A stretch of DNA of 64,000 bases from Lepus europaeus (Eukaryota; Chordata; Mammalia; Lagomorpha; Leporidae). Below the pieces are notes generated by a model, which made no database searches, had not been told where the DNA came from, and was given only the letters and a program-made list of their open reading frames with translations. Both the position numbers and the translations under genes were made by a program. This document shows positions 11,000-21,185 of this stretch, piece after piece. The stretch is taken from assembly GCF_033115175.1 (NCBI RefSeq), contig NC_084850.1, positions 102,177,439-102,241,438 of the forward strand, in the 5' to 3' direction. The first letter of the stretch is position 1, and the number at the start of each line of letters is the position of its first letter.

Positions 11000-11270
11000 A
11001 GAGATTCTTAAAGGGAAACGTATGTTCTTAAATGTATTTTTAACAAAGGAACGCTGAATATTAATAACTTAACATCCAGTTTTGGAAGCTAGAAAAAGAA
11101 AAGAATACAGGTAAGAGTAAAAAATAAGACAATAAAAAGAAAGGTACAACAGAGGTGATAGACGAGGGCAAAAATTGTTTCTTTGGAAAGACGAATGAAA
11201 TTAATAAGCTTCTGGGGAAAATGATGAAGGAAACATCTGATCACACACTCTGGAGCAGTGACACCAAGAT
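11000..11270 (+). mobile_element. Probable LINE-1 ORF2 fragment
   Basis: A-rich sequence with GGAAGCTAGAAAAAGAAAAGAATAC and CATCTGATCACAC stretches resembling the reverse-transcriptase region of old L1. Weakly conserved. Confidence 0.45.
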
Positions 11271-11640
11271 GCTGCAAGGAATCTAAAACCTGACTACCCC
11301 AGCGGCCCCAGTTCCTGACTCCCATTCACCAAATCCTTTCATTCCCCACCAACTGGCACCACAACCTGCCAATTTACCAACCCCAAAGCCAACAAAGCCA
11401 TCACCTGAAAATCGCCTGAGCGACTGTCACGCCATAGACCCTCGCTTTAGCGCCGCGCGCCAACAAGACTTAAACAGTCTCTGAGGGCCACCTCCGTTTC
11501 CTGTCCTCACCCCAACACTGCACTTCTAGGGTGTTGCTTTTCCACACAATTGTGAGGGCTGAGGGTTTGCAGTCTACTCACACTGAACAAGGCGCTGTTA
11601 CGGATCCGCAAAGACTTTGGTCCTGAGCGGCGTTGTCAGG
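11271..11640. promoter_or_regulatory. CpG-containing island upstream of a possible first exon
   Basis: Non-repetitive sequence. CpG dinucleotides cluster around 11410-11470, including the CGCCGCGCGCC core at 11451-11461. No TATA box is obvious. A promoter is inferred only from composition and from the YY1-like motifs immediately downstream. Confidence 0.3.
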
Positions 11641-11644
11641 AGAT

Positions 11645-11916
11645 CAACATGGCTGCGCCGGGACGTTTCTCCGTGAAGGCCGCCATCTTGGTACTCATTC
11701 CGTACAGAGGGCTGTTCCACGGAAGGCTGAGGTGGGTGTGCAGTGGCAGAAACCTTACTGAGGGCAAGTTTTCGACAGAAGCTGATCTTTGGATCTGACT
11801 CTAGAGATCTGGGCAAAGTTTACGGAAACAAAGTGGTGACCTGTGATCCTGAGGGTAAGGGGGTGTGTCCTCCAAAACAGACACCACGAGGCAAGGGGGG
11901 GAGGAGCTAAGATGGT
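11645..11916. promoter_or_regulatory. Cluster of three YY1-like motifs
   Basis: AACATGGCTGC (11646-11656), GGCCGCCATCTTGG (11678-11691, reverse orientation) and GAGCTAAGATGGT (11904-11916) fit the YY1 core CCATNTT/AANATGG. YY1 sites near a start codon are common in housekeeping and ribosomal or mitochondrial gene promoters, and also at L1 5' ends. Confidence 0.45.
11649..11798 (+). other. Possible first coding exon (unverified)
   Basis: ATG at 11649 (context ATCAACATGG) opens about 49 codons to a TGA at 11796. The N-terminus starts MAAPGRFSVKAAILVLI, basic and hydrophobic, like a mitochondrial targeting or signal-anchor peptide. A splice-donor-like CTGAG|GTGGGT lies at about 11727-11737 and another (GAGG|GTAAGG) near 11849-11858. 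I do not recognise the protein. It could be exon 1 of a real gene running rightwards, a retrocopy fragment, or chance. Confidence 0.25.
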
Positions 11917-12276
11917 ACAATCCGCTCCTTGGCGACACCACTCTGAGGAGGAGAAGCCAGGTTAGTCCAGGTGCGTCCCTCTTGAGCAATACCACCGGAG
12001 AAGAGGGGGAGGAGTCCGGGAGACACACTCTGCCGACCTTGCCCCAGTATTACTATGGAGAAAGCTTGAATCCCCCTTAATTTCCATTACCCCCATAACC
12101 CGACTAAAATGACGACAGGAATAATAGGAATAATAGCCTTTGATATGGACCAGTAATGTTTTTCAGCAAATGATCAATAGAAAAATGCTTAGAAAACGTT
12201 ATAACCATACTTGTAATGGAAATGCACCTCCAAGACAGGTTTCCAACTCCTGCTGTCAACCAGGTTGCAGCCTCTT
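11799..12276. other. Unique-looking sequence after the YY1 cluster
   Basis: Contains a purine-rich GCAAGGGGGGGAGGAGC block (11892-11908), similar in layout to an L1 5' UTR start, and a short related repeat of it near 11999-12018. No gene supported. Confidence 0.4.
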
Positions 12277-12606
12277 TTTTTTTTCCTTTCCTTTTTATTT
12301 TTCTTTAAAAGGCAAAGAGAGGGAGACAGGCAGAGAGAGATCTCCCATCCACTGGTTCACTCCCCAAATGCTGGTAACAGCCAAGGCTCGGCCAAGCCTA
12401 AGCCAAGAGCTGGAAACTCAATCTGGATCTCTCACGTGGATGGCAGGGACCCAAGTATTTTAGCCATCGCCTGCTATATCCCAGGTTGCACATTAGCAGG
12501 AAGCTGGATTGGAAGTGGAGAAGCCCAACGGAAAACTGGACTCTCTAATAGGGGATAGTGGCGTCACAAGTAATATCTTAACTGCTGCACCAAACACCTA
12601 CCCCAA
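12277..12606 (-). mobile_element. Old C-SINE
   Basis: Clean 13-base TSD GTTGCAGCCTCTT at 12264-12276 and 12607-12619. Confidence 0.92.
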
Positions 12607-12619
12607 GTTGCAGCCTCTT

Positions 12620-13119
12620 AGTCTCTCCTAAATGAAAATTCAGGAGCTGCTACTGACTTGGGAAAGAAGAATTATGGATGTTCTTTACCTGTTGGCAACA
12701 CTCTGAATTCCTACACATTCTTCAAAATCTAGTCCAAGTATCTTTACTTCCAGGAAGACTTTTCTGACAAAAGATGGAGGGTTCTTTTCCCTGCTGAAGG
12801 TGTTTCACATTCAGCAGGTGCACCCTGGCTTAGGCTGGGTATGGGCTGCTGGGTAACCTAAGGACATTTGAGTCCTTTCTAGACCTCAGCTCAACAATCT
12901 GGAGAGAGAGAGAGTACCAGCCTTTATTCCTCGCCTCCTGCAGGATTTATGAATTGAATGCAGCACAAAAGGACATCTATTACAGTATTGCTGTAACACC
13001 CACACTTATACAAAAATTTCTAAAATTTGTGACTTCTGGTCAACATCTCAGACCCTTGACTCTGCTAACTCTTCCACCCTCGATGTTTGTGGTGTCTTAG
13101 GAGAGATACCCTCCACCTG
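12620..13119. other. Unassigned spacer
   Basis: No gene seen. The right end (CCTCCACCTGCCTTAGTTCTT) is shared with the repeat copy at 47.1 kb and may be the left part of that repeat. Confidence 0.45.
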
Positions 13120-13130
13120 CCTTAGTTCTT

Positions 13131-13446
13131 TTTTTTAAAGATTTAAGTATTTATTTGAAAGGCAGAGCTACAGAGAGGCAGAGGCAGAGAGAGACAGAGG
13201 TCTTCCACCCTCTGGTTCACTCCCCAAATGGCTGAAATGGCTGGAGCTGGGCTGATCCAAAGCCAAGAGCCAGGAGCCTCCTCTGGGTCTCCCATGCAGG
13301 TGCAGGGGTCCAAGGACTTGGGCCATCTTCCACTGCTTTCCCAGGCTATAGCAGAAATCCAGATCAGATGTGGAGTAGCCGGGACATGAGATGCCAGCAG
13401 TGCAGGCAGCAGCTTCATCTGCTACACAACAGCGTCGGGCCCCCCT
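13131..13446 (-). mobile_element. AATAAA-tail C-SINE in LTR-like repeat copy 1
   Basis: TSD CCTTAGTTCTT at 13120-13130 and 13447-13457. A C-SINE in the same orientation sits at the matching place in copy 2 (47144-47468). Confidence 0.92.
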
Positions 13447-13604
13447 CCTTAGTTCTTGTGTAAAGTCTTTGGCTAGATCTAAGAACCCACTTAATATTAG
13501 AGCTGATTAATAAGAGCATTAAAGTTTTATTACATTTGCATGTATATAGGGAATCAACACAAGAGAATGAAGTCCAAAGAAATGACCAAAGTATGATGCT
13601 TTTT

Positions 13605-13803
13605 CATGTATATTTGAGAGACAGAGGGAAAGAGAGCTCCCATTTGTTGATTCACTCTCCAAAAATGCCCACAACAATCAGGGGTGGGCCAGGATGAAGC
13701 TAGGAGCCAAGAACCCAAACCAGGTCTGCCCCATGGGTGGCAGGAACCCAAGTACTTGAACTGTGACTACTATCTCCTAGAGACGGCATTAAGAGGAAAC
13801 TAG
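13605..13803 (-). mobile_element. Old C-SINE, left part of a split copy
   Basis: Runs from CATGTATATTTGAGAGACAGAGG to ATTAAGAGGAAACTAGG, where younger SINEs enter. It continues at 14898-14995. Confidence 0.85.
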
Positions 13804-13890
13804 GGGCCGGCGCTGTGGCTTAACAGGCTAATCCTCCGCCTTGCGGCGCCGGCACACCGGGTTCTAGTCCCGGTCGGGGCGCTGGATTCT
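13804..13890 (+). mobile_element. CTGTC-A(n) C-SINE, 5' part (split by an inner copy)
   Basis: Head GGCCGGCGCTGTGGCTTAACAGG through GGCGCTGGATTCT, where another C-SINE entered. Resumes at 14228. Confidence 0.93.
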
Positions 13891-14227
13891 TTTTTTTTTT
13901 TTTTTTTTTTTTGACAGGCAGAGTGGATAGTGAGAGAGAGAGACAGAGAGAAGTCTTCCTTTTTGCCGTTGGTTCACCCTCCAATGGCCGCTACGGACGG
14001 CGTATCTCGCTAATCCGAAGCCAGGAGCCAGGTGCTTCTCCTGGTCTCCCTTGCGGGTACAGGGCCCAAGCACTTGGGCCATCCTCCACTGCCTTCCCGG
14101 GCCATAGCAGAGAGCTGGCCTGGAAGAGGGGCAACTGGGATAGAGTCCGGCGCCCCAACCGGGACTAGAACCCGGTGTGCCGGCGCCGCAAGGTGGAGGA
14201 TTAGCCTGTCAAGCCACGGCGCCGGCC
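13891..14227 (-). mobile_element. CTGTC-A(n) C-SINE nested inside another
   Basis: Flanked by GGGCGCTGGATTCT (13877-13890) and GGGCGCCGGATTCT (14230-14243), a 14-base TSD with one mismatch made from the host SINE's own sequence. This is the youngest event at this locus. Confidence 0.95.
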
Positions 14228-14523
14228 TAGGGCGCCGGATTCTATCTCGGTTGCCCCTCTTCCAGGCCAGCTCTCTGCTATGGCCCGGGAAGGCAGTGGA
14301 GGATGGCCCAAGTCCTTGGGCCCTGCACCCGCATGGGAGACCAAAAGAAGCACCTGGCTCCTGGCTTCGGATCAGCGAGATGCGCCGGCTGCAGCTGCCA
14401 TTGGAGGGTGAACCAATGGCAAAAAGGAAGACCTTTCTCTCTGTCTCTCTCTCTCTCTCTCACTATCCACTCTGCCTGTCAAAAATAAAGTAAAATAAAT
14501 AAAAAATTTAAAAAATAAATAAA
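14228..14523 (+). mobile_element. CTGTC-A(n) C-SINE, 3' part of the split copy
   Basis: Resumes at GGGCGCCGGATTCT and ends CTGCCTGTCAAAAATAAAG with an A/T-rich tail. The outer TSD AAGAGGAAACTAGGG recurs at 14526-14540. Confidence 0.93.
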
Positions 14524-14540
14524 AAAAGAGGAAACTAGGG

Positions 14541-14798
14541 GGCCAGCGCTATGGCACAGTGGGTTAAAGCCCTGGCCTGCAGCGTCGACATCCCATGTGG
14601 GGACCGGTTCGAGTCCCGGCTGCCCCACTTCTGATCCAGCTCTGTGCTATGGCCTGGGAAAGCAGTAGAAGATGGCCCAAGTCCTTGGGCCCCTACACCC
14701 GCGTGGGAGACCCGGAAGAAGCTCCTGACTCCTGACTTCGGATTGGCACAGTTCCGACCATTGCGGCCATCTGGGGAGTGAACCAGCGGATGGAAGAC

Positions 14799-14852
<54 letters not shown>

Positions 14853-14896
14853 AACTCTGTGTTTGAAATAAATAAAATAAATCTTTAAAAAAAAAA
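14541..14896 (+). mobile_element. AATAAA-tail C-SINE
   Basis: Starts directly after the repeated target AAGAGGAAACTAGGG and ends in A(n) followed by AAGAGGAAAGTGG, a third, slightly altered target copy. Carries about 46 bases of CT. Confidence 0.92.
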
Positions 14897-14897
14897 A

Positions 14898-14995
14898 AAG
14901 AGGAAAGTGGAATCAGGAACCGGGAGCTGAACCCAACAGCCAATGTGAGAGGCGTGCATCCTAACCACTCGGCCAAATGCTCCTCCTCCCATCTC
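14898..14995 (-). mobile_element. Old C-SINE, right part of the split copy
   Basis: GAGGAAAGTGGAATCAGG... to CACTCGGCCAAATGCTCCTCC. Completes the element begun at 13605. Confidence 0.85.
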
Positions 14996-15472
14996 AGAAT
15001 TTTCAAAGAACAATACATTTGTGACAGAATCACAGGGCAATTGGACATCTGGTCTAGGATAGTAAATTCTACAGGTGTTACTTAAAAAAAAAAAAGATAT
15101 ATTAGAAGAGGGGATGTAGAAGCTAGTGGAAGCCCAGAGTTACTTCAGAGGGTTTGTTTATTCAGGTTCATTCATTGCAGCCCCAATTACCAGTCTCTGG
15201 TGGTCAAGCTTATTTCCTGGCCTTGGTATGCGAAAGACATCCATCCCAAAACAATCTTTATGGCTTCCTCTCTGTGGGAAAATAGCCCTTCCTGAAGTTA
15301 AAGTTTCTCAAGTGGTTTCAACTTGGAATAATCAATATATGAATTTGGCATATTTTTCCTTAATTCCTTCATGTCTCTGGGCTGATCTTAAACATAGGCC
15401 TTTTTTAACTCTACCAACGCCTATGTTTACTCTTCTGATCTGCATTCATGTTCTTTTAAAAATTATTCCTTG

Positions 15473-15794
15473 TGGCCGGCGCTGTGGCTTAACAGGCTAA
15501 TCCTCCGCCTTGCAGCGCCGGCACACCGGGTTCTAGTCCCGGCCGGGGCGCCGGATTCTATCCCGGTTGCCCCTCTTCCAGGCCAGCTCTCTGCTATAGC
15601 CCGGGAAGGCAGTGGAGGATGGCCCAAGTGCTTGGGCCTTGCACCCGCATGGGAGACCAGGAGAAGCACCTGGCTCCTGGCTTTGGATCAGCGAGATGCG
15701 CTGGCTGCAGCGGCCATTGGAGGGTGAACCAACGGCAAAAAGGAAGACCTTTCTCTGTCTCTCTCTCTCTCACTGTCCACTCTGCCTGTCAAAA
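15473..15794 (+). mobile_element. CTGTC-A(n) C-SINE
   Basis: Exact 15-base TSD AAAAATTATTCCTTG at 15458-15472 and 15795-15809. Inserted in the right part of LTR-like repeat copy 1. Confidence 0.95.
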
Positions 15795-15809
15795 AAAAAT
15801 TATTCCTTG

Positions 15810-16618
15810 CATTTTGACCTTGAACCCAAGGTCTATATATGCCCTTCTTTGTAGACTGAGAAACAGAATATCTCTTCATCCTCCATTATCAATGTCTCTC
15901 TGTTCTAGATCCCAATTATGGGTCCATGGTTAACTTTTTTTTACCATGAAAATCATTTTGATTAGCTATCCAAATAGAACTCTTCTGGTGGATAACTGGG
16001 TTCAAGTTCAAACCAGAGGAGCAATAATGTTTGCTGAGTAGCAGAGACCCAGGCTCAAGAACTGGACCACAGCGACATTGAAGGTTCCTTTGTGCTTTGA
16101 GACTGCTTACAGGTCTGGTTGCTACCTGAAAATCAGAAAGTGACTTCTGGCAAAATCATGAACAAAGGTTTTTAGATCAAACCATGGGAACCAGTGATGG
16201 AACTTTAATATTTTCTTCGGGTATAGACATGGAATAGTTAATAGGGGTCCCCGTGTTCAAGGTCAGAAGTGATGGTATGTCACTTGAGAGATCAGATAGT
16301 ATAAGTATGTGATGTGCCTCTCTCCATCTCTCTCCTTCTCATCATGCATTCTGGGGGAAGCCAGCTGCTATGTCAGAATGACATTCAGGCAGCCCTGGGA
16401 CAGGCCCATGCGCCAAGCATTCCTGGCAAAAGCCAGTGAGGAACTGAGGCCTCTAGTATTTAGAATAAACCGTCTGGAAACGCAATGTCCAGCCTCAGCT
16501 GACTCAGTCCCAGTCAACAATTTGATCACGTTATCAGAGACCCTGAGACAAAACTACCCAGTCAATCCACTTGCAATTTCTTGACACCACAGAAACTGTG
16601 ATCATCAGTGTTTGTTTG
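15810..16618. other. SINE-free spacer
   Basis: The first ~120 bases (with TATATATGCCC) may continue the LTR-like repeat. The rest shows no gene or recognised element. Confidence 0.45.
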
Positions 16619-16628
16619 TTTGTTTGTT

Positions 16629-16953
16629 TGACAGGCAGAGTGGACAGTGAGAGAGAGAGAGACAGAGAGAAAGGTCTTCCTTTTTGCCATTGGTTCACCC
16701 TCCAATGGCCGCTGCAGCCAGCACATCTCGCTGATCCGAAGCCAGGAGCCAGGTGCTTCTCCTGGTCTCCCATGCGGGTGCAGGGCCCAAGCACTTGGGC
16801 CATCCTCCACTGCACTCCCGGGCCATAGCAGAGAGCTGGCCTGGAAGAGGGGCAACCGGGATAGAATCCGGCGCCCTGACCGGGACTAGAACCCGGTGTG
16901 CCGGCGCCACAGGCGGAGGATTAGCCTAGTGAGCCGCGGCACCAGCCCCTATA
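16629..16953 (-). mobile_element. CTGTC-A(n) C-SINE
   Basis: The target AGTGTTTGTT occurs at 16607-16616 and 16955-16964. The T-rich end is drawn out as (TTTG)n. Confidence 0.92.
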
Positions 16954-17118
16954 AGTGTTTGTTATTTTACGCCTCTGTGTTTGGGGATAATTTGTTATGC
17001 AGCAACATACAGCTAACTCAGCTATTTATTTAAAGTTTTGGTGCTTTGTTTGTCATGAATTTTTTTTCATTAATTTTGTTTTTTGAAAATGGTGCTTTAA
17101 AATATCATTTATCATAGT

Positions 17119-17452
17119 ATCGGCGTTTGGTATAGCAGTTAAGACACTGCTTAGGACCCCTGCACCCCATATCAGAGTGCCTGGTTCCAATTGCAACTCC
17201 TGTGCTTCTGATCCAGCCTCCTGGTAATACACACCCTGGGAAGCAGCAGATGACAGCTCAAGGACTTGGGTCCCTGCCCCCACAGGGGAGATCCAAATTG
17301 AGTTCCAGACACCTGGCTTCAGCCTGGCCCAAGCCTGGCTGTTATAGGCATCTGGGAAGTGAGTCAACAGATGGAAGATACCTTTCTGTTTCTCCATCTT
17401 CCTCTCTCTATTTTTCTGCCTTTAAAACAAAATGAAAATAAATAAACAAAAT
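17119..17452 (+). mobile_element. Old C-SINE
   Basis: Head CGGCGTTTGGTATAGCAGTTAAGACAC and tail AAATGAAAATAAATAAACAAAATAA. Confidence 0.82.
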
Positions 17453-17576
17453 AATATTGATCTTGCTCTCTGAATTTTTTTTGTGCATTTTAAATTTTGC
17501 ACTTGTGATCAACGCCTCACTCTCCTCACTCTAGTCCTAGCTCTGTAGAGAAACCTTGTTCTAGAAATTCATAGAT

Positions 17577-17946
17577 GGGGCCGGTGCTGTGGCGTAGCAG
17601 GTAAAGCTGCCGCCTGCAGTGCTGGCATCCCATATGGGTGCTGGTTCAAGTCCCGGCTGTTCCACTTCTGATCCAGTTCTCTGCTATGGCCTGGAAAGCA
17701 TTAGGGCCTATGGAAAGGCCTATGGAAAGCAGTAGAAAATGGCCCAGGTGCTTGGGCCCCTGCACCCGTGTGGGAGATCCAGAAGAAGCTCCTGGCTCCT
17801 GGCTCCTGGCTCCGGATCGGCCCATCTCCAGCCATTGTGGCCAACTGTGGAGTGAACCAGAGGATGGAAGACCTCTCTCTCTCTCTCTCTGCCTCTTCTC
17901 TCTATGTAACTCTGGCTTTCAAATAAATAAATAAATCTTAAAAAAA
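17577..17946 (+). mobile_element. AATAAA-tail C-SINE with internal duplications
   Basis: Otherwise normal copy in which GCCTATGGAAAG is repeated at about 17705-17730 and CTCCTGG is present three times at 17788-17808. These small tandem gains look like replication or reverse-transcription slippage. Confidence 0.92.
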
Positions 17947-18790
17947 GTCATAGACTCTCATGTTTCTTGTTTGAGAGTGTATCAGTGAGAAAAAGCATCC
18001 CTCACTTGCCTGGAGGATCTAACTCATTTTGCACAGAGAAACAGCCTGATTTCCCACCCAGGTGCTGAGCTTCAGATAAGGGGTATCCAGAGCCAACATT
18101 CCATATCTGTCTGCACATAAGTGTGTCTGAAGAAAAGGACTCTCTTTGTTTGTCTACGTCACAGTCCAATCCAGACCTAATGTTGACCCTTTTGCATACC
18201 AACCTGCTTTGCTTTGGGCTTATCAAAACATTGCTTCGTTTGAACTTTACCTAAGCTTCATTCCTATATCTTACAGTAATCTACTCCTAAAGTGAAAATC
18301 CGATATTTATTTATTCTTTGTTTGGTGACAAGAGGGTGATCAACTATCTGCATTTACCTGAGACTGAAGGATTTACTGGGACAAGTCATTTAATAGCAGG
18401 AAAGTCCCAGGCAAACTGGAACAAGTTGGTCACCCTAGGTGAGACATCCCCACAGTTCCTATGGGCTGTGCTCTCCCCTAGTGCAGTGGGTTAATGAACC
18501 CAAGTGTAGAACTATGGGTGAGTGTGACCCTGGTGGTCTTTATCAAGGTCACTAATGTTGGAAGAGTTCATAGAATCAAATTTGAGATCAATCCTGGTAT
18601 GTATCAATAGCAGAAAAATTAACAGGCTTGATTCAGGCCCCAGATCACAGATCACACAGGAATACTTAATCAAAGACTGCATGTTAAGCTGGACTAGAAA
18701 GGCGTTGGTAGCAGCAGAGTTGTCAGAGCTCTAGGTTTGAATTCGGATTAGAGTAATACTGATGGATTTGAAAGTTGATCCAGAGGTGGT
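17947..18790. other. SINE-free unassigned sequence
   Basis: Start of the longest SINE-free stretch in the window (17947-20815). No gene or recognised repeat. Confidence 0.5.
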
Positions 18791-18799
18791 AAAAATTGT

Positions 18800-19215
18800 T
18801 AACAGGGGCCTGGATTTTAGATTTTTGACAAAGGAGTCATTGATAGTGAATTAGATAATAGATGACCAAGTTCCAGGGCCAAGCAGGTGAGCAGTGGTGA
18901 AAGGGTTAACAGAAACCTGCAATTTGAGAGCTCTTGTCCAGACTTTGTCTGTTGTAGATAGCTGGCACAGCTAGCCAATGGCTGTGTATGGGAGGTGGGA
19001 TCTGGTTTCTGGTGGCCAATGGGATGAAGCAGCAATCTGTTACTAGGGAGAAGCCCCTGATGCTACATGCTAGGTGGAAGGGACCTGCTTTCCTACAAAT
19101 GGTTAGCCAATGCCTGTGGAGAGAAGTTGAGCTTTAGCCTTCTCTGCCTGTGGTAAATAATGGTGAGATGTTCCTAGGTAGTAACTAACCCCTGTTGGCA
19201 TGTGAAAGGAGGACA
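18800..19215 (+). repeat. CCAAT-bearing module, copy 1
   Basis: Shares an ordered set of words with 19455-19765: GGGCCAAGC, GTGGTGAAAGGG-like, CACAGCTAGCCAATGGCTGTGTATGGGAGG, GTGGCCAATGGGATG, and CTAGGTGGAA. Inverse and direct CCAAT boxes sit about 45 bases apart. The pair could be old LTRs or a local duplication. Confidence 0.5.
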
Positions 19216-19249
19216 GAAGGTGTAGACAGCATCCTCCTTTGATCAGTAC

Positions 19250-19455
19250 ACATTCTATCCATTTATTGAAATATCACACTGTACTCCATATATGTGTATA
19301 ATTATTAAGTATTAATTTTTAAACATTGAAAAATGTTTTAAAAGGTGGAAATGTTAATTGACCTGATTTGCTCATCACACACTGAACACACATCTTGAAT
19401 TATCACACTGTACCCTATAAATATGTATAACTAAAATAATAATATAAATAAATAA
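19250..19455 (+). mobile_element. LINE-1 3'-terminal fragments, two in tandem
   Basis: AAATATCACACTGTACTCCATATATGTGTATAATTATTAAG (19268-19310) is repeated in related form at 19398-19440. This is the recognisable last ~70 bases of old L1M 3' UTRs. GGAAATGTTAATTGACCTGATTTG between them is also L1 3' UTR. Confidence 0.6.
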
Positions 19456-19783
19456 GGCACAGCTAGTCAGTGGCTGAGTGTTAAGAAAAGAGCTCTGGTC
19501 TCCCAAATCAATATGAAGCTGCCTGATGGGTAAATCAGCAGAGGTCCCCACTGTCAAATGCAGGACATAGCCTGAGGGGGCGCAAATAGACAGCACTGTG
19601 GGCCAAGCCTGGAGTGAGGGAAGTGGAAATGGGTAGGAGCACAGCCTGAGCTGGCTTCGGACACAAGGTGCAGCCGGCCAATGGCTCTGTGTGGGAGGCA
19701 GGCCTTAGTCCCTGCGGCCAATGAAATGCGAATGTGCCTGTCTCTAGGTGGAAAAAATTTTTTTTGCTGTTCCAAATTACAGC
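19456..19783 (+). repeat. CCAAT-bearing module, copy 2
   Basis: Homologous to 18800-19215. It contains GCCGGCCAATGGCTCTGTGTGGGAGGC (19673-19700) and GCGGCCAATGAAATG (19716-19730). Confidence 0.5.
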
Positions 19784-20008
19784 CAGCCCAACTGTTATCT
19801 GTGGATTCTGCATCCCAGGATTCAACCAACTGTGGATCGAAAATTCAAGAAAAAAAATTGCCTCTGTATTGAACATGCAGACTTTCTTTTCCCTTGTCCT
19901 TATTCCCTAAACAATACAGTTTAACAGAGCATCCACATTATATTAAGTATTATAAGTCATCCATAGATGATTTAAAGCACATGAGAAGATGCGTGTAGGT
20001 TCTATGAA
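19784..20008 (-). mobile_element. Tigger/MER2-like DNA transposon fragment
   Basis: Starts at a terminal end (CAGCCCAACTGTTATCTGTGG) and continues with GGATTCAACCAACTGTGGATCG, TTCCCTAAACAATACAG and ATGATTTAAAGCACATGAG. These match the nonautonomous Tigger family also present at 35761-36094, in the opposite orientation. The far end is lost. Confidence 0.75.
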
Positions 20009-20815
20009 AAGACCACAGAATTTTGTAGAAGGAATTTCCTAGGTGAAGCAGGGGGTGGGGAGGGCGTCCTGGAAGCAATCTTCCCACTCCCCAGACAGCA
20101 AGAGATGAGTGGGTATCGGTAAGAATGAAATATCTCATGCCTGGAGGAGCTAAGTGACTGGCACAGAGAAGCAGCTTCAATTTCCAACCCAGGTGGGAGA
20201 AAGGGAGGAAATTAAACATGAGGGACTCCGGGCAGATGACACTTCGAAAAGGAAGAGAAAAAGCAACAGGTGACATTAACTTTAATAATCTATTTTGTTT
20301 AAGTTACCTATGCAACCCATCACCATTTCAACGCGTAATCAATTTTAAGCTTTATTAATGAGATATTTGGCATTTGTTTTGTTGTAATAAGTCTGGAATG
20401 AGATGCATGTTTTACAGGGACAGCACACTTCAATTTGAATGCTAATTTTTCCTCAGAAACACTTGATTTGTACTTAGATTTCATAAAGTTGGCAGTTCAA
20501 AAGGGTAGATTAACATTTGAAAGTTATAGCAAACATACCAAAATTTTTTTCAAATAATTCAATTACTTAAAATTTTAAATTAATTAAAACAAACAATTTT
20601 TAAAACTCAGGTCCTCTGTCTCGTTAGCTCCATTTTAAGTGTTCAAAAGCCACATGGCAATGTCTACCAAATCTGATGGCACAATTTTAGACAACGTGCC
20701 GATGGGTCAGCAAGCAAAGTCACAGAAGCACAAGGTGGAAGTCTTGTGGGACTGTGTCATTAACCTGTGGGATCTGATGCTGCCTGCAGGTAGAGAGTGT
20801 CAGAATTGAACTGAA
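20009..20815. other. AT-rich unassigned sequence
   Basis: No gene or recognised repeat. 20280-20640 is strongly AT-rich. Confidence 0.5.
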
Positions 20816-21088
20816 GGGGCCAGCACTGTGGTGCAGCAGGTTAAGCCACCAATTGCTTTGCTGGCATGCCGTATCAGAGCACTGGTTGGAGTCACAGCTG
20901 CTCTGTTTCTGATCCAGCTCCCTGCTAATGGGAAAGCAGTGGGAAGATGTGCCCTTGGGCCCCTGCCACCTATGTGGGAGATCAAGATGGAGTTCTGAGC
21001 TCCTGGCTTTAGCCTGGCCCAGCCCTAGCTATTGTGGTCATTTGAAGAGTGAACCAGTGGATGGAAGATCTCTCTCTCTCTCCCCCAT

Positions 21089-21089
<1 letters not shown>
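20816..21089 (+). mobile_element. AATAAA-tail C-SINE, 3' end replaced by microsatellite
   Basis: Normal head and body to the CT run, then the expected CTTTCAAATAAA tail is absent and TA/TG repeats follow. Confidence 0.85.
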
Positions 21090-21133
<44 letters not shown>

Positions 21134-21184
21134 TATACATATATATGTGTGTGTACACAAAAACATTATATATATTATATATAT
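21088..21184. repeat. (TA)n-(TG)n-(TA)n microsatellite
   Basis: TATATATATATATG, then (TG)15 or so, then interrupted TATA stretches. It grew at the 3' end of the SINE. Confidence 0.95.
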
Positions 21185-21185
21185 G

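Larger units (their letters stand above)
13030..15472 (+). repeat. Dispersed LTR-like repeat, copy 1 (interrupted by five SINEs)
   Basis: Non-SINE pieces at about 13085-13130, 13447-13604 and 15000-15472 align in order with 47110-47143, 47469-47640 and 47740-47990. Shared words include CTTAGTTCTT, AGCTGATTAATAAGA, TTTGCAT, ATGACCAAAG.ATGATG, GGTGATCAAGC-like and CAATCTTTATGG. The internal AT-rich and promoter-like parts suggest an ERVL-type LTR, but the family is not identified. Confidence 0.6.
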
